A DNA stretch of 10,675 bases from Betaproteobacteria bacterium (lineage in GTDB: Bacteria > Pseudomonadota > Gammaproteobacteria > Burkholderiales > Casimicrobiaceae). Below, piece after piece: positions 1 to 5,796 of this stretch. The notes under the pieces are model-generated. The model was given only the letters and a program-made list of their open reading frames with translations. It was not told where the DNA came from and did not search any database. The stretch is taken from positions 1 to 10,675 of the forward strand of contig JADIZG010000056.1 of assembly GCA_016704895.1 (NCBI GenBank), written 5' to 3'. Both the position numbers and the translations under genes were made by a program. The first letter of the stretch is position 1; each line of letters begins with the position of its first letter.

Positions 1-560
1 ACGGTCATCGGCTGCGCGCCGACGTGCTCGGCGATCTTCGCCGTCGCGGGGCTGTACGCGCGCCACTTGAGGCCCTTCATGTCGGCGACCGAGTTGAGCG
101 TGCGCTTCGTGTAGATCCCCTGCGGCGGCCACGGCACCGTGTAGAGCAGCATCATCCCCTGCGCGCCGAGCTTGTCGCCGAGCGCCTTCTTCGACGCCTT
201 GTAGAGCTTGAACGAGTCGGCGTACGAGGTCGCGAGGAACGGGATGCCGTCGAGGCCGTAGAGCGCGTCCTCGTTCTCGTAGTTGACGAGCAGGATCTCG
301 CCCGCCTGCGCCTGGCCGCCCTGCACCGCGCGCTTGATCTCGGGCGCCTTGAACAGCGACGCGTTCGGATGCAGCTGGATCTTGAGCTTGCCGCCCGAGC
401 CCTTCTCGACGTCGTTCGCGAACTGCTGCAGGTTCTCGGTGTGGAAGTTGTTCGCGGGGTAGGCGGACGGCAGGTCCCACTTCGTCTGCGCGGCCGCGGG
501 CAGCGCGGACAGCGCCGTGGCGAGGCCGATCGCGGCGGCGAGGGCGGCGGAACGTTTCAT
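1..560 (-). CDS. TRAP transporter solute-binding protein, DctP family (C-terminal part beyond window edge)
   Basis: This is the periplasmic binding protein of a tripartite ATP-independent (TRAP) transporter, which captures a carboxylate-type solute for an ion-driven permease. About 186 codons are visible. The start ATG (558-560) is preceded by AGGAG six bases away. Residues 1-24 form a signal peptide: MKRS, then an Ala/Leu-rich core, then cleavage at PAAA|Q. The mature part opens with KWDLPSAYPANNFHTENL, and later has a GIPFLATSY segment and KGLKWRAYSPATAKIAEHVG. The last matches the conserved DctP stretch (family knowledge) in which an Arg contacts the substrate carboxylate. No membrane subunits (DctQ/DctM) are in view; they may lie beyond the left edge. 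The gene is 67 bases downstream of the racemase on the same strand, so co-transcription is likely, although it has its own good ribosome site. Substrate unknown; linkage to amino-acid catabolism is inferred from neighbours. Confidence 0.88.
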   Translation of the reverse strand, partial: MKRSAALAAAIGLATALSALPAAAQTKWDLPSAYPANNFHTENLQQFANDVEKGSGGKLKIQLHPNASLFKAPEIKRAVQGGQAQAGEILLVNYENEDALYGLDGIPFLATSYADSFKLYKASKKALGDKLGAQGMMLLYTVPWPPQGIYTKRTLNSVADMKGLKWRAYSPATAKIAEHVGAQPMT

Positions 561-566
561 CGGGAT

Positions 567-571
567 CTCCT
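567..571 (-). promoter_or_regulatory. Shine-Dalgarno of the TRAP binding protein
   Basis: The minus strand reads AGGAG six bases before the ATG at 560, a near-ideal ribosome site. It supports that start and contrasts with the racemase and oxoprolinase genes, which have none. The 67-base gap also holds a perfect 7-bp stem (582-588 with 596-602, loop of 7). That is unremarkable at this GC content and has no U-tract. Confidence 0.75.
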
Positions 572-627
572 GGCAGGGTGGGGCGCGCCGCGGGAGCGCG
601 CCGGGCGAAGGCTGCGAGCGCGGACTT

Positions 628-1326
628 TTACCACAAATCCCTGCGCCCGTAACGCGGCGTCGTCGCGGCGAGCCCGGCATGGAACCAGGCGACGAGCTGT
701 GCCGCGTCGTAGACCGGGAGTCCGGTCGCGGTCTCGACCGCTGCGCGATACGGCGGCATGTTCGCGCATTCGAGGACGATCGCCCCGACGTCGCGGTGCG
801 TGCCGACGAGTCGGCGGGCGGCTCCGGCGACGTCGGCGGCCATCGCCTCGACGTCGAGCTTCGCCGTGCCGTGCCGGATCGTGCGCCCGAACGTGCCGAC
901 CGGGTCCACGCCCTCGACCGGCGTCCACGCCGGGAGCCCCACGGCCGCGAGGAGCTCGGGCGTCACGTCCACGGCCGAGTAGGTGACGATGCCGACGCGC
1001 CGGCCCGTCGGCAGCGTGCGCGCGACGAGCGGCGCCTGCAGCAGCGACGACGAGAGCACCGGAACGGTCAGCGCGGCCGTCAACTCGTCCTGCCAGCGCG
1101 CGAGGAAGCCGCAGGTGGTCGCGATGCCCACCGCGCCGGCATCGACGAGTCCCCGGCCCGCCTCGATGAACGCCGGGAGCATCGAATCGTCGCGCCGATG
1201 CACGACGAGGTCGACCGCCGCGCCCTTCGGGGTCGCGAAGCGCACCGGGAACGGAAACGTCTCCGGCGAGCCCACGTCGCCCTTGATGCGCGGAAAGCCG
1301 GTGTCGAGGGTCAGGATGCCGAGCAT
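628..1326 (-). CDS. Aspartate/glutamate racemase family protein
   Basis: A 232-residue cytosolic protein of the Asp/Glu/hydantoin racemase superfamily, whose members use two Cys residues as acid/base pair to invert the alpha carbon of an amino acid or related compound. The sequence begins LGILTLDTGFPRIKGDVG, the usual N-terminal strand of one subgroup. The two expected cysteines are present: Cys72 in ATTCGF and Cys187 in LECANMPPY. The length is normal for the family. An in-frame TGA lies directly before the ATG, so translation cannot begin further upstream. No Shine-Dalgarno is visible; the leader is the arm of the inverted repeat at 1324-1359. It is divergent from the oxoprolinase gene and probably heads an operon with the TRAP binding protein. 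The exact substrate (Asp, Glu, hydantoin or another acid) cannot be read from the sequence. Some superfamily members are decarboxylases or isomerases instead. Confidence 0.85.
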   Translation of the reverse strand: MLGILTLDTGFPRIKGDVGSPETFPFPVRFATPKGAAVDLVVHRRDDSMLPAFIEAGRGLVDAGAVGIATTCGFLARWQDELTAALTVPVLSSSLLQAPLVARTLPTGRRVGIVTYSAVDVTPELLAAVGLPAWTPVEGVDPVGTFGRTIRHGTAKLDVEAMAADVAGAARRLVGTHRDVGAIVLECANMPPYRAAVETATGLPVYDAAQLVAWFHAGLAATTPRYGRRDLW

Positions 1327-1466
1327 TCAGGTGTCAGGAGTCAGTTGGCAGTTGGCAGTAAACCCGCGTCGGGGTCCATGCGGCGACGGGGCTCCTATAA
1401 TGCCCCAACCCTCCGAATCGGCGCCGGCCCACCGCCAACTGCCAACTGACTCCTGACTCCTGTATG
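1324..1466. repeat. 36-bp inverted repeat whose arms end on two divergent start codons
   Basis: Arms 1324-1359 and 1431-1466 are reverse complements at 33 of 36 positions, with a perfect run of 24, separated by 71 bases. The outermost three bases of each arm are the ATG of the racemase (minus) and of the oxoprolinase (plus). Both genes therefore have almost the same 33-base leader and neither has a Shine-Dalgarno. Each arm has a 7-base period. On the right arm, two CCAACTG heptads (1435-1441, 1442-1448) are followed by two ACTCCTG heptads (1449-1455, 1456-1462); the left arm differs by one base in the fourth heptad. The form resembles the heptanucleotide tandem repeats known from other bacteria. 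Its origin and role are unknown. Confidence 0.9.
1396..1401 (+). promoter_or_regulatory. Probable sigma70 -10 box (TATAAT) for the oxoprolinase gene
   Basis: A perfect TATAAT lies in the loop between the two repeat arms, 62 bases before the oxoprolinase ATG. It is striking in DNA this GC-rich. No convincing TTGACA is found 16-18 bases upstream (around 1373-1378 the sequence is GC-rich), so the promoter may be activator-dependent. Predicted transcription would begin near 1408 and include only the right repeat arm. No equally good -10 box was found on the minus strand for the racemase. Confidence 0.5.
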
Positions 1467-2150
1467 TGGCAATTCTGGATCGACCGCGGCGGCACGTTCA
1501 CCGACATCGTCGCGCGCCGCCCCGACGGCAGCCTCGCGACGCACAAGCTCCTGTCCGACAACCCGGAGCGCTATCGCGACGCCGCGGTCCAGGGCATCCG
1601 CGAGCTGCTTGGGCTGGCCCCGGGAGCGCCGATCCCCGCCGACGCGATCGACGCGGTCAAGATGGGGACGACGGTCGCGACCAACGCGCTGCTCGAGCGC
1701 AAGGGCGAGCGGACCGCGCTGGTCGTCACGAAGGGGTTCGCCGACGCGCTGCGCATCGCCTACCAGAACCGGCCGAAGCTCTTCGTGCGCCGGATCGAGC
1801 TGCCGAGCCTTCTCTACGAGCGCGCGATCGAGGCGGACGAGCGGATCGGCGCGCGCGGCGAGATCGTGCGCCCGCTCGACGAGGCGACGGTCGAGCGCGC
1901 ACTGCGCGAGGCGCACGACGCGGGCATCCGCGCGGTCGCGATCGTGCTGATGCACGGCTACCGCTTCCCGCAGCACGAGAAGGCGATCGCGGCCATCGCC
2001 CGCCGGATCGGCTTCGCGCAGGTGTCGGTGTCGCACGAGGTCTCGCCGCTGATGAAGCTCGTGTCGCGCGGCGACACGACGGTCGTCGACGCGTACCTGT
2101 CGCCGATCCTGCGGCGGTACGTCGGGCAGGTCGAGGACGACCTCGCGGGC
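1464..2150 (+). CDS. 5-oxoprolinase, hydantoinase A N-terminal fragment (first frame)
   Basis: The first 229 codons of the gene, starting at the only ATG after an in-frame TAA at 1398-1400. Visible motifs are the nucleotide-binding start DRGGTFTD (residues 7-14) and KMGTTVATNALLERKG (66-81). The fragment ends in VEDDLAG, just where family members continue into a segment like VRLQFMQSSGG. Here the repeat element starts instead, and this frame runs on through it and through shadow sequence to a stop at 4127, giving a meaningless low-complexity Arg-rich tail. The real continuation is in another frame from 2311. No Shine-Dalgarno is seen. Without the rest of the protein the fragment is unlikely to be active. 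Confidence 0.75.
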
Positions 2151-2310
2151 GCCCCTCACCCCTCCCGCAGGAGGGGAGGTGCCGCCGAACGGTGCGGGTC
2201 CTCACGCCGGCCCGTTCCCGCAAGCGGAAGACGCAGGGGTGTCGGGAACTGCCGGCGGGCCACACACTCCCTCGCCCCCGCAGGGGGAGAGGGCCGGGGT
2301 GAGGGGAAGC
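2151..2310 (+). repeat. Palindromic repeat element A inserted in the hydantoinase A domain
   Basis: About 160 bases separate two adjoining pieces of conserved protein. The outer ends are an inverted pair (CCCCTCACCCC at 2152-2162, and GGGGTGAGGGG at 2296-2306). Next inwards on the left is a hairpin with 7-bp arms CCCCTCC/GGAGGGG, and on the right a C5/G5 hairpin near 2275-2287. The middle has a further stem: 2209-2220 pairs with 2243-2248 and 2256-2261, with a 7-base bulge. The length is 1 modulo 3, which matches the observed change of frame. The last 24 bases (2284-2307) recur exactly at 4109-4132. No coding capacity for a transposase is seen; it looks like a non-autonomous REP/MITE-like element. 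Confidence 0.82.
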
Positions 2311-5300
2311 GTCCGCCTGCAGTTCATGCAATCGTCGGGCGGGCTCACCGACGCGCACCTGTTCCAGGGCAAGGACGCGATCCTGTCGGGACCCGCGGGC
2401 GGCATCGTCGGCGCGGTCGAGGTGTCGCGGCTCGCGGGCTTCGACCGGATCATCGGCTTCGACATGGGCGGCACCTCGACCGACGTCACCCACTACGCGG
2501 GCGAGTACGAGCGCGCGTTCGTCACCGAGGTCGCGGGCGTGAGGCTGCGCGCGCCGATGATGCGCATCCACACGGTCGCCGCCGGCGGCGGGTCGATCTG
2601 CACGTTCGACGGCGCGCGCTTCCGCGTCGGGCCGGAATCGGCCGGCGCGAATCCGGGGCCGGCGTCCTACCGGCGCGGCGGTCCGCTCGCGGTCACCGAC
2701 TGCAACGTGATGGTCGGCAAGCTCGACCCCGCGCTGTTTCCGCACGTGTTCGGCCCCGACGGCAACGAGCCTCTCGACGCCGAGGTCGTGCGCCGCAGGT
2801 TCGGGGCGCTTGCCGACGAGGTCGCGGCGGCCACCGGGCACCGGCGCACGCCCGAGGAGATCGCGGCCGGGTTCCTCGAAATCGCCGTCGAGAACATGGC
2901 GAACGCGATCAAGCACATCTCGGTCGAGCGCGGCTACGACGTCACCGAGTACACGCTCTGCTGCTTCGGCGGCGCCGGCGGCCAGCACGCGTGCCTCGTC
3001 GCCGATGCGCTCGGCATGACGCGCGTGTTCATCCACCCGCTGGCGGGCGTGCTCTCGGCCTACGGCATGGGACTCGCCGACGTGCGGGCGTTGAGGCAGC
3101 AGGCGGTCGAAGCGGGGCTCGACGAGGCTTCGCTCGCGGCGGTGTCGCCGACGTACGATGCGCTCGATGTCTCCGCGCGCGACGACGTCGCGAAGCAGGG
3201 TATCCCGGCGGAGCGCATCGGGTGCCGCCGGACGATGCACGTGAAGGTCGAGGGGACCGACACGACGATCGAGGTGCCGGCGGGGGCGTTGCGCGACGTC
3301 GTCGCCGAGTTCGAGCGGCGCTACGCGCAGCAGTACGGGTTCCTGATGCCCGGCAAGGCGCTCGTGATCGAGGCGATCGCGGTCGAGGCGGTCGGGCGCA
3401 CCGAATCGGCAGGCCAACGGATGCCCGCGTTCGCACCGCGCGCAGGCGCGCTCGCGAGCATCGCCACGCACCGCGTCTACACGGCCGGCGAGTTCCGCGA
3501 GGCGGCGGTCTACGCGCGCGAGGACCTGCGGCCGGGCGACGCGATTCCCGGCCCGGCGATCGTCAAGGAGCCGAACGCGACGACCGTCGTCGAGCCGGGC
3601 TGGCGGGCGACGCTGACCCCGCGCGACGACCTCGTACTCGAGCGCGTCGAGGCGGCGAAGCGCGCGCACGCGATCGGCACGACCGCCGACCCGGTGCTGC
3701 TCGAGGTGTTCAACAACCTGTTCATGGCGATCGCCGAGCAGATGGGCGTGACGCTCGCGAACACCGCGACCTCGGTCAACATCAAGGAGCGCCTCGACTT
3801 CTCCTGCGCGCTGTTCGACGCGGGCGGGAACCTGATCGCGAACGCGCCGCACATGCCGGTCCACCTGGGCTCGATGGGCGAGAGCGTCAAGACGGTGATC
3901 GACCGCCGCGCCGGGACGATGAAGCCGGGCGACGTGTTCGTGCTGAACGCGCCCTACAACGGCGGCACGCACCTGCCCGACGTCACCGTCATCGCCCCCG
4001 TTTTCCTGAAGGCGGCCGGCACGCCGCTCCGATTCCCCTCTCCCGCGGCGGGAGAGGGGGGGGCGAGGGGAGGGGGGGCGATCCCCTTGGCACCCCCTCC
4101 CCGCATGCGGGGAGAGGGCCGGGGTGAGGGGAGCGACCAGCCCGAGTTCTACGTCGCCTCGCGCGGGCACCACGCCGACATCGGCGGGATCACGCCGGGC
4201 TCGATGCCGCCGGACAGTTCGCACGTCGACGAGGAGGGCGTGCTGCTCGACAACGTGCAGTTGGTGGCGCAGGGCCGCTTCCTCGAGGACGAGATGCGCG
4301 CGATCCTCGCGTCGGGCCGCTACCCCGCGCGCAACCCCGGCCAGAACCTCGCCGACCTGCGCGCGCAGGTCGCCGCGTGCGCGAAGGGCGCCGAGGAGCT
4401 CGCGAAGATGGTCGCGCACTTCTCGCTGCCGGTCGTGCGCGCGTACATGAAGCACGTGCAGGACAACGCCGAGGAGTCGGTGCGCCGCGTGCTGGGCGCG
4501 CTGAAGGACGGCGCCTACGCGTACGAGATGGACGACGGGGCGGTCATCCGCGTCGCGATCCGCGTCGACCGGGCGAAGCGCGAGGCGGTGATCGACTTCA
4601 CCGGCACGAGCCCGCAGCGGCCGACCAACTTCAACGCGCCCTCGGCCGTGTGCAAGGCGGCCGTGCTCTACGTGTTCCGCACGCTCGTCGACGACGAGAT
4701 CCCGATGAACGCCGGGTGCCTCAAACCGCTCACGATCGTGATCCCCGAGGGGTCGATGCTCGCACCGCGCTACCCGGCGGCGGTCGTCGCCGGCAACGTC
4801 GAGACCTCGCAGGCGATCACCGACTGCCTCTACGGCGCGCTCGGCGTGCTCGCGGCCTCGCAGGGCACGATGAACAACTTCACGTTCGGCAACGACACCT
4901 ACCAGTATTACGAGACGATCTCGGGCGGGTCGGGCGCGGGACCGGACTTCGACGGCACGAGCGTCGTCCAGACGCACATGACGAATTCGCGGCTCACCGA
5001 CCCGGAAGTGCTCGAGTGGCGCTTCCCGGTGCGCCTCGACTCGTACGCGATCCGCCGCGGCAGCGGCGGCGCGGGCCGGCATCGCGGCGGCGACGGCGGC
5101 GAGCGGCGCGTGCGCTTCCTCGAGGCGATGACCGCGGTGATGCTCGCGAACCACCGGCGCGTCGCGCCGTTCGGCGTCGCGGGCGGGAGGCCTGGCGCGC
5201 TCGGCGAGAACTGGGTCGAGCGGACCGACGGATCGCGCGAGGACTACGGCGCGACGTTCAAGGTGGAGATGCGGCCGGGCGACGTGTTCGTCGTGCGCAC

Positions 5301-5796
5301 GCCGGGCGGCGGGGGTTCGGTACGCCGACGATCGGGAGCGAGCGGTGACCGCCTGTGTCTTCTGCCGCCTGCTGGCCGGCGAGCTTCCGGCCGCGTTCGT
5401 CTATCGCGACAACCGCGTGGTGGCGTTCATGGACGCCGGGCAGGTGAACGACGGCCACGTGATCGTCGCGACGGTGCGGCACGTCGAGACGATCTACGGC
5501 ATCGACGACGACGAGGCCGCGGCGGCGTTCCGGCTCGCCGCGCGCATCGCGCGCACCGTCAAGCGCGAGTTCGGCGCGGCCGGCGTGTCGATCCTGCAGG
5601 CGAACGAGCCGGCGGGCTTCCAGACGGTGCCGCATTTCCACCTGCACGTGCTGCCGCGCCACGCCGGCGACGGCGTCGGGCTCGAGTGGCCGGCGAAGCG
5701 GCCGCCGTTCGAGCGGCTGGCGGCGCTCGGCGATCGCGTGCGGACGGCGCTCGCGCTGTCGCCGTAGCCGCCCTCATCGCTCCGGCAGCGGGATGA
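2179..5796 (+). CDS. 5-oxoprolinase, remainder of hydantoinase A plus hydantoinase B (second frame)
   Basis: This is the open frame that carries most of the enzyme. Its first start codon, a GTG at 2179, lies inside the repeat, so the first 44 or so residues are repeat-encoded. Genuine homology resumes at 2311 with VRLQFMQSSGGLTDAHLF and includes GKDAILSGPAGGIVGAVE and DMGGTSTDV. It continues into the hydantoinase B domain at about 3688. A second repeat (4035-4132) is read in frame, adding about 35 Gly/Pro/Arg-rich residues before EFYVASRGHHADIGG. The family-like sequence ends at TPGGGG (to 5315). After that the frame is wrong and runs over the HIT gene to a stop at 5794-5796. The natural stop is the TGA at 5346-5348 in the neighbouring frame. 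Confidence 0.75.
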   Translation: MPPNGAGPHAGPFPQAEDAGVSGTAGGPHTPSPPQGERAGVRGSVRLQFMQSSGGLTDAHLFQGKDAILSGPAGGIVGAVEVSRLAGFDRIIGFDMGGTSTDVTHYAGEYERAFVTEVAGVRLRAPMMRIHTVAAGGGSICTFDGARFRVGPESAGANPGPASYRRGGPLAVTDCNVMVGKLDPALFPHVFGPDGNEPLDAEVVRRRFGALADEVAAATGHRRTPEEIAAGFLEIAVENMANAIKHISVERGYDVTEYTLCCFGGAGGQHACLVADALGMTRVFIHPLAGVLSAYGMGLADVRALRQQAVEAGLDEASLAAVSPTYDALDVSARDDVAKQGIPAERIGCRRTMHVKVEGTDTTIEVPAGALRDVVAEFERRYAQQYGFLMPGKALVIEAIAVEAVGRTESAGQRMPAFAPRAGALASIATHRVYTAGEFREAAVYAREDLRPGDAIPGPAIVKEPNATTVVEPGWRATLTPRDDLVLERVEAAKRAHAIGTTADPVLLEVFNNLFMAIAEQMGVTLANTATSVNIKERLDFSCALFDAGGNLIANAPHMPVHLGSMGESVKTVIDRRAGTMKPGDVFVLNAPYNGGTHLPDVTVIAPVFLKAAGTPLRFPSPAAGEGGARGGGAIPLAPPPRMRGEGRGEGSDQPEFYVASRGHHADIGGITPGSMPPDSSHVDEEGVLLDNVQLVAQGRFLEDEMRAILASGRYPARNPGQNLADLRAQVAACAKGAEELAKMVAHFSLPVVRAYMKHVQDNAEESVRRVLGALKDGAYAYEMDDGAVIRVAIRVDRAKREAVIDFTGTSPQRPTNFNAPSAVCKAAVLYVFRTLVDDEIPMNAGCLKPLTIVIPEGSMLAPRYPAAVVAGNVETSQAITDCLYGALGVLAASQGTMNNFTFGNDTYQYYETISGGSGAGPDFDGTSVVQTHMTNSRLTDPEVLEWRFPVRLDSYAIRRGSGGAGRHRGGDGGERRVRFLEAMTAVMLANHRRVAPFGVAGGRPGALGENWVERTDGSREDYGATFKVEMRPGDVFVVRTPGGGGSVRRRSGASGDRLCLLPPAGRRASGRVRLSRQPRGGVHGRRAGERRPRDRRDGAARRDDLRHRRRRGRGGVPARRAHRAHRQARVRRGRRVDPAGERAGGLPDGAAFPPARAAAPRRRRRRARVAGEAAAVRAAGGARRSRADGARAVAVAALIAPAAG
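4035..4132 (+). repeat. Palindromic repeat element B inserted in frame in the hydantoinase B domain
   Basis: The element has two hairpins. The left one has 12-bp arms 4035-4046 and 4048-4059 around a single central G. The right one is the 18-base palindrome 4097-4114 (CTCCCCGC-AT-GCGGGGAG). Between them is a G-rich run. The final 24 bases (4109-4132) are identical to the end of element A, in the same orientation. The insertion lies between LPDVTVIAPVF and EFYVASRGHHAD, which are close together in the family, and leaves the frame open. It is therefore read as a segment such as RFPSPAAGEGGARGGG. Exact borders are uncertain by about 15 bases on each side. Confidence 0.82.
5311..5315 (+). other. 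Probable one-base deletion in a G run at the end of the oxoprolinase gene
   Basis: Up to TPGGGG the second frame is genuine. With five Gs here it continues as SVRRRSG and misses the stop. With six Gs it would read GFGTPTIGSER and stop at the TGA 5346-5348, giving the usual short glycine-rich end of hydantoinase B proteins. A single-base loss in a homopolymer fits either a real slippage mutation or a long-read sequencing error. Confidence 0.75.
5334..5338 (+). promoter_or_regulatory. Shine-Dalgarno of the HIT gene
   Basis: GGGAG lies six bases before the GTG at 5345-5347. It lies within the last codons of the oxoprolinase gene and supports the GTG start, whose GTGA overlaps the oxoprolinase stop (translational coupling is likely). 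Confidence 0.6.
5345..5767 (+). CDS. HIT-family nucleotide hydrolase/transferase
   Basis: A 140-residue cytosolic histidine-triad protein. The signature is HFHLHVLPRH with the triad His97, His99 and His101, of which the middle His is the nucleophile in family members that hydrolyse or transfer nucleoside monophosphates (for example AMP-lysine-like or dinucleotide substrates). A CVFC pair (Cys4, Cys7) near the N terminus matches the zinc-binding variant common in bacterial HIT proteins. NDGHVIVATVRHVETI (residues 35-50) is the usual strand-loop before helix 2. The length is typical. The start is GTG with GGGAG six bases before it, overlapping the restored oxoprolinase stop by 4 bases. It ends 6 bases before the convergent pirin gene, leaving no room for a separate terminator. 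The physiological substrate is not deducible. Confidence 0.9.
   Translation: MTACVFCRLLAGELPAAFVYRDNRVVAFMDAGQVNDGHVIVATVRHVETIYGIDDDEAAAAFRLAARIARTVKREFGAAGVSILQANEPAGFQTVPHFHLHVLPRHAGDGVGLEWPAKRPPFERLAALGDRVRTALALSP

Larger units (their letters stand above)
1464..5348 (+). pseudogene. Fused hydantoinase A/B, 5-oxoprolinase type (ATP-dependent), frame broken twice and carrying two repeat insertions
   Basis: Taken as a whole this is a HyuA-HyuB fusion of about 1,200 residues once the insertions are removed, the usual size of cytosolic ATP-dependent 5-oxoprolinase (5-oxo-L-proline + ATP + 2 H2O to L-glutamate + ADP + phosphate). Domain order: hydantoinase A N-terminal domain (1464-2150), hydantoinase A core with DMGGTSTD (2461-2484), and hydantoinase B from about 3688 to the end (FNNLFMAIAEQMG, GHHADIGGITPGSMPPDS, TPGGGG). 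The frame changes at the repeat at 2151-2310, and again in a G run at 5311-5315. Restoring one G gives the normal end GGGGFGTPTIGSER and a TGA at 5346-5348 overlapping the next start. The protein body is otherwise well conserved, so inactivation is recent or the indels are sequence errors. A hydantoinase or acetone/acetophenone carboxylase-like role is less likely, because those usually have separate A and B genes. Confidence 0.82.

Noticed and set aside
582..602. 7-bp hairpin upstream of the TRAP binding protein as a regulatory structure
   Set aside because: It consists only of GC alternation, which is expected at this base composition; no conserved motif or U-tract.
24..1449. Plus-strand open frames opposite the TRAP protein and the racemase
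   Set aside because: Arg-rich low-complexity translations with no family features; the minus strand carries a signal peptide, catalytic cysteines and a good ribosome site.
2053..2310. Programmed ribosomal frameshift joining the two oxoprolinase frames
   Set aside because: Both frames overlap without stops here, but no slippery heptamer is apparent and the join coincides with an inserted repeat. Insertion is the simpler explanation.
2151..4127. Continuation of the first oxoprolinase frame to a stop at 4127
   Set aside because: After VEDDLAG the translation is Arg/Gly-rich nonsense while the neighbouring frame carries the conserved protein.
1726..5154. Minus-strand open frame of 1,142 codons opposite the oxoprolinase gene
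   Set aside because: Composition is Arg/Asp/His/Val-rich without domains, and it lies exactly antisense to a recognised enzyme. High GC leaves such antisense frames stop-free by chance.
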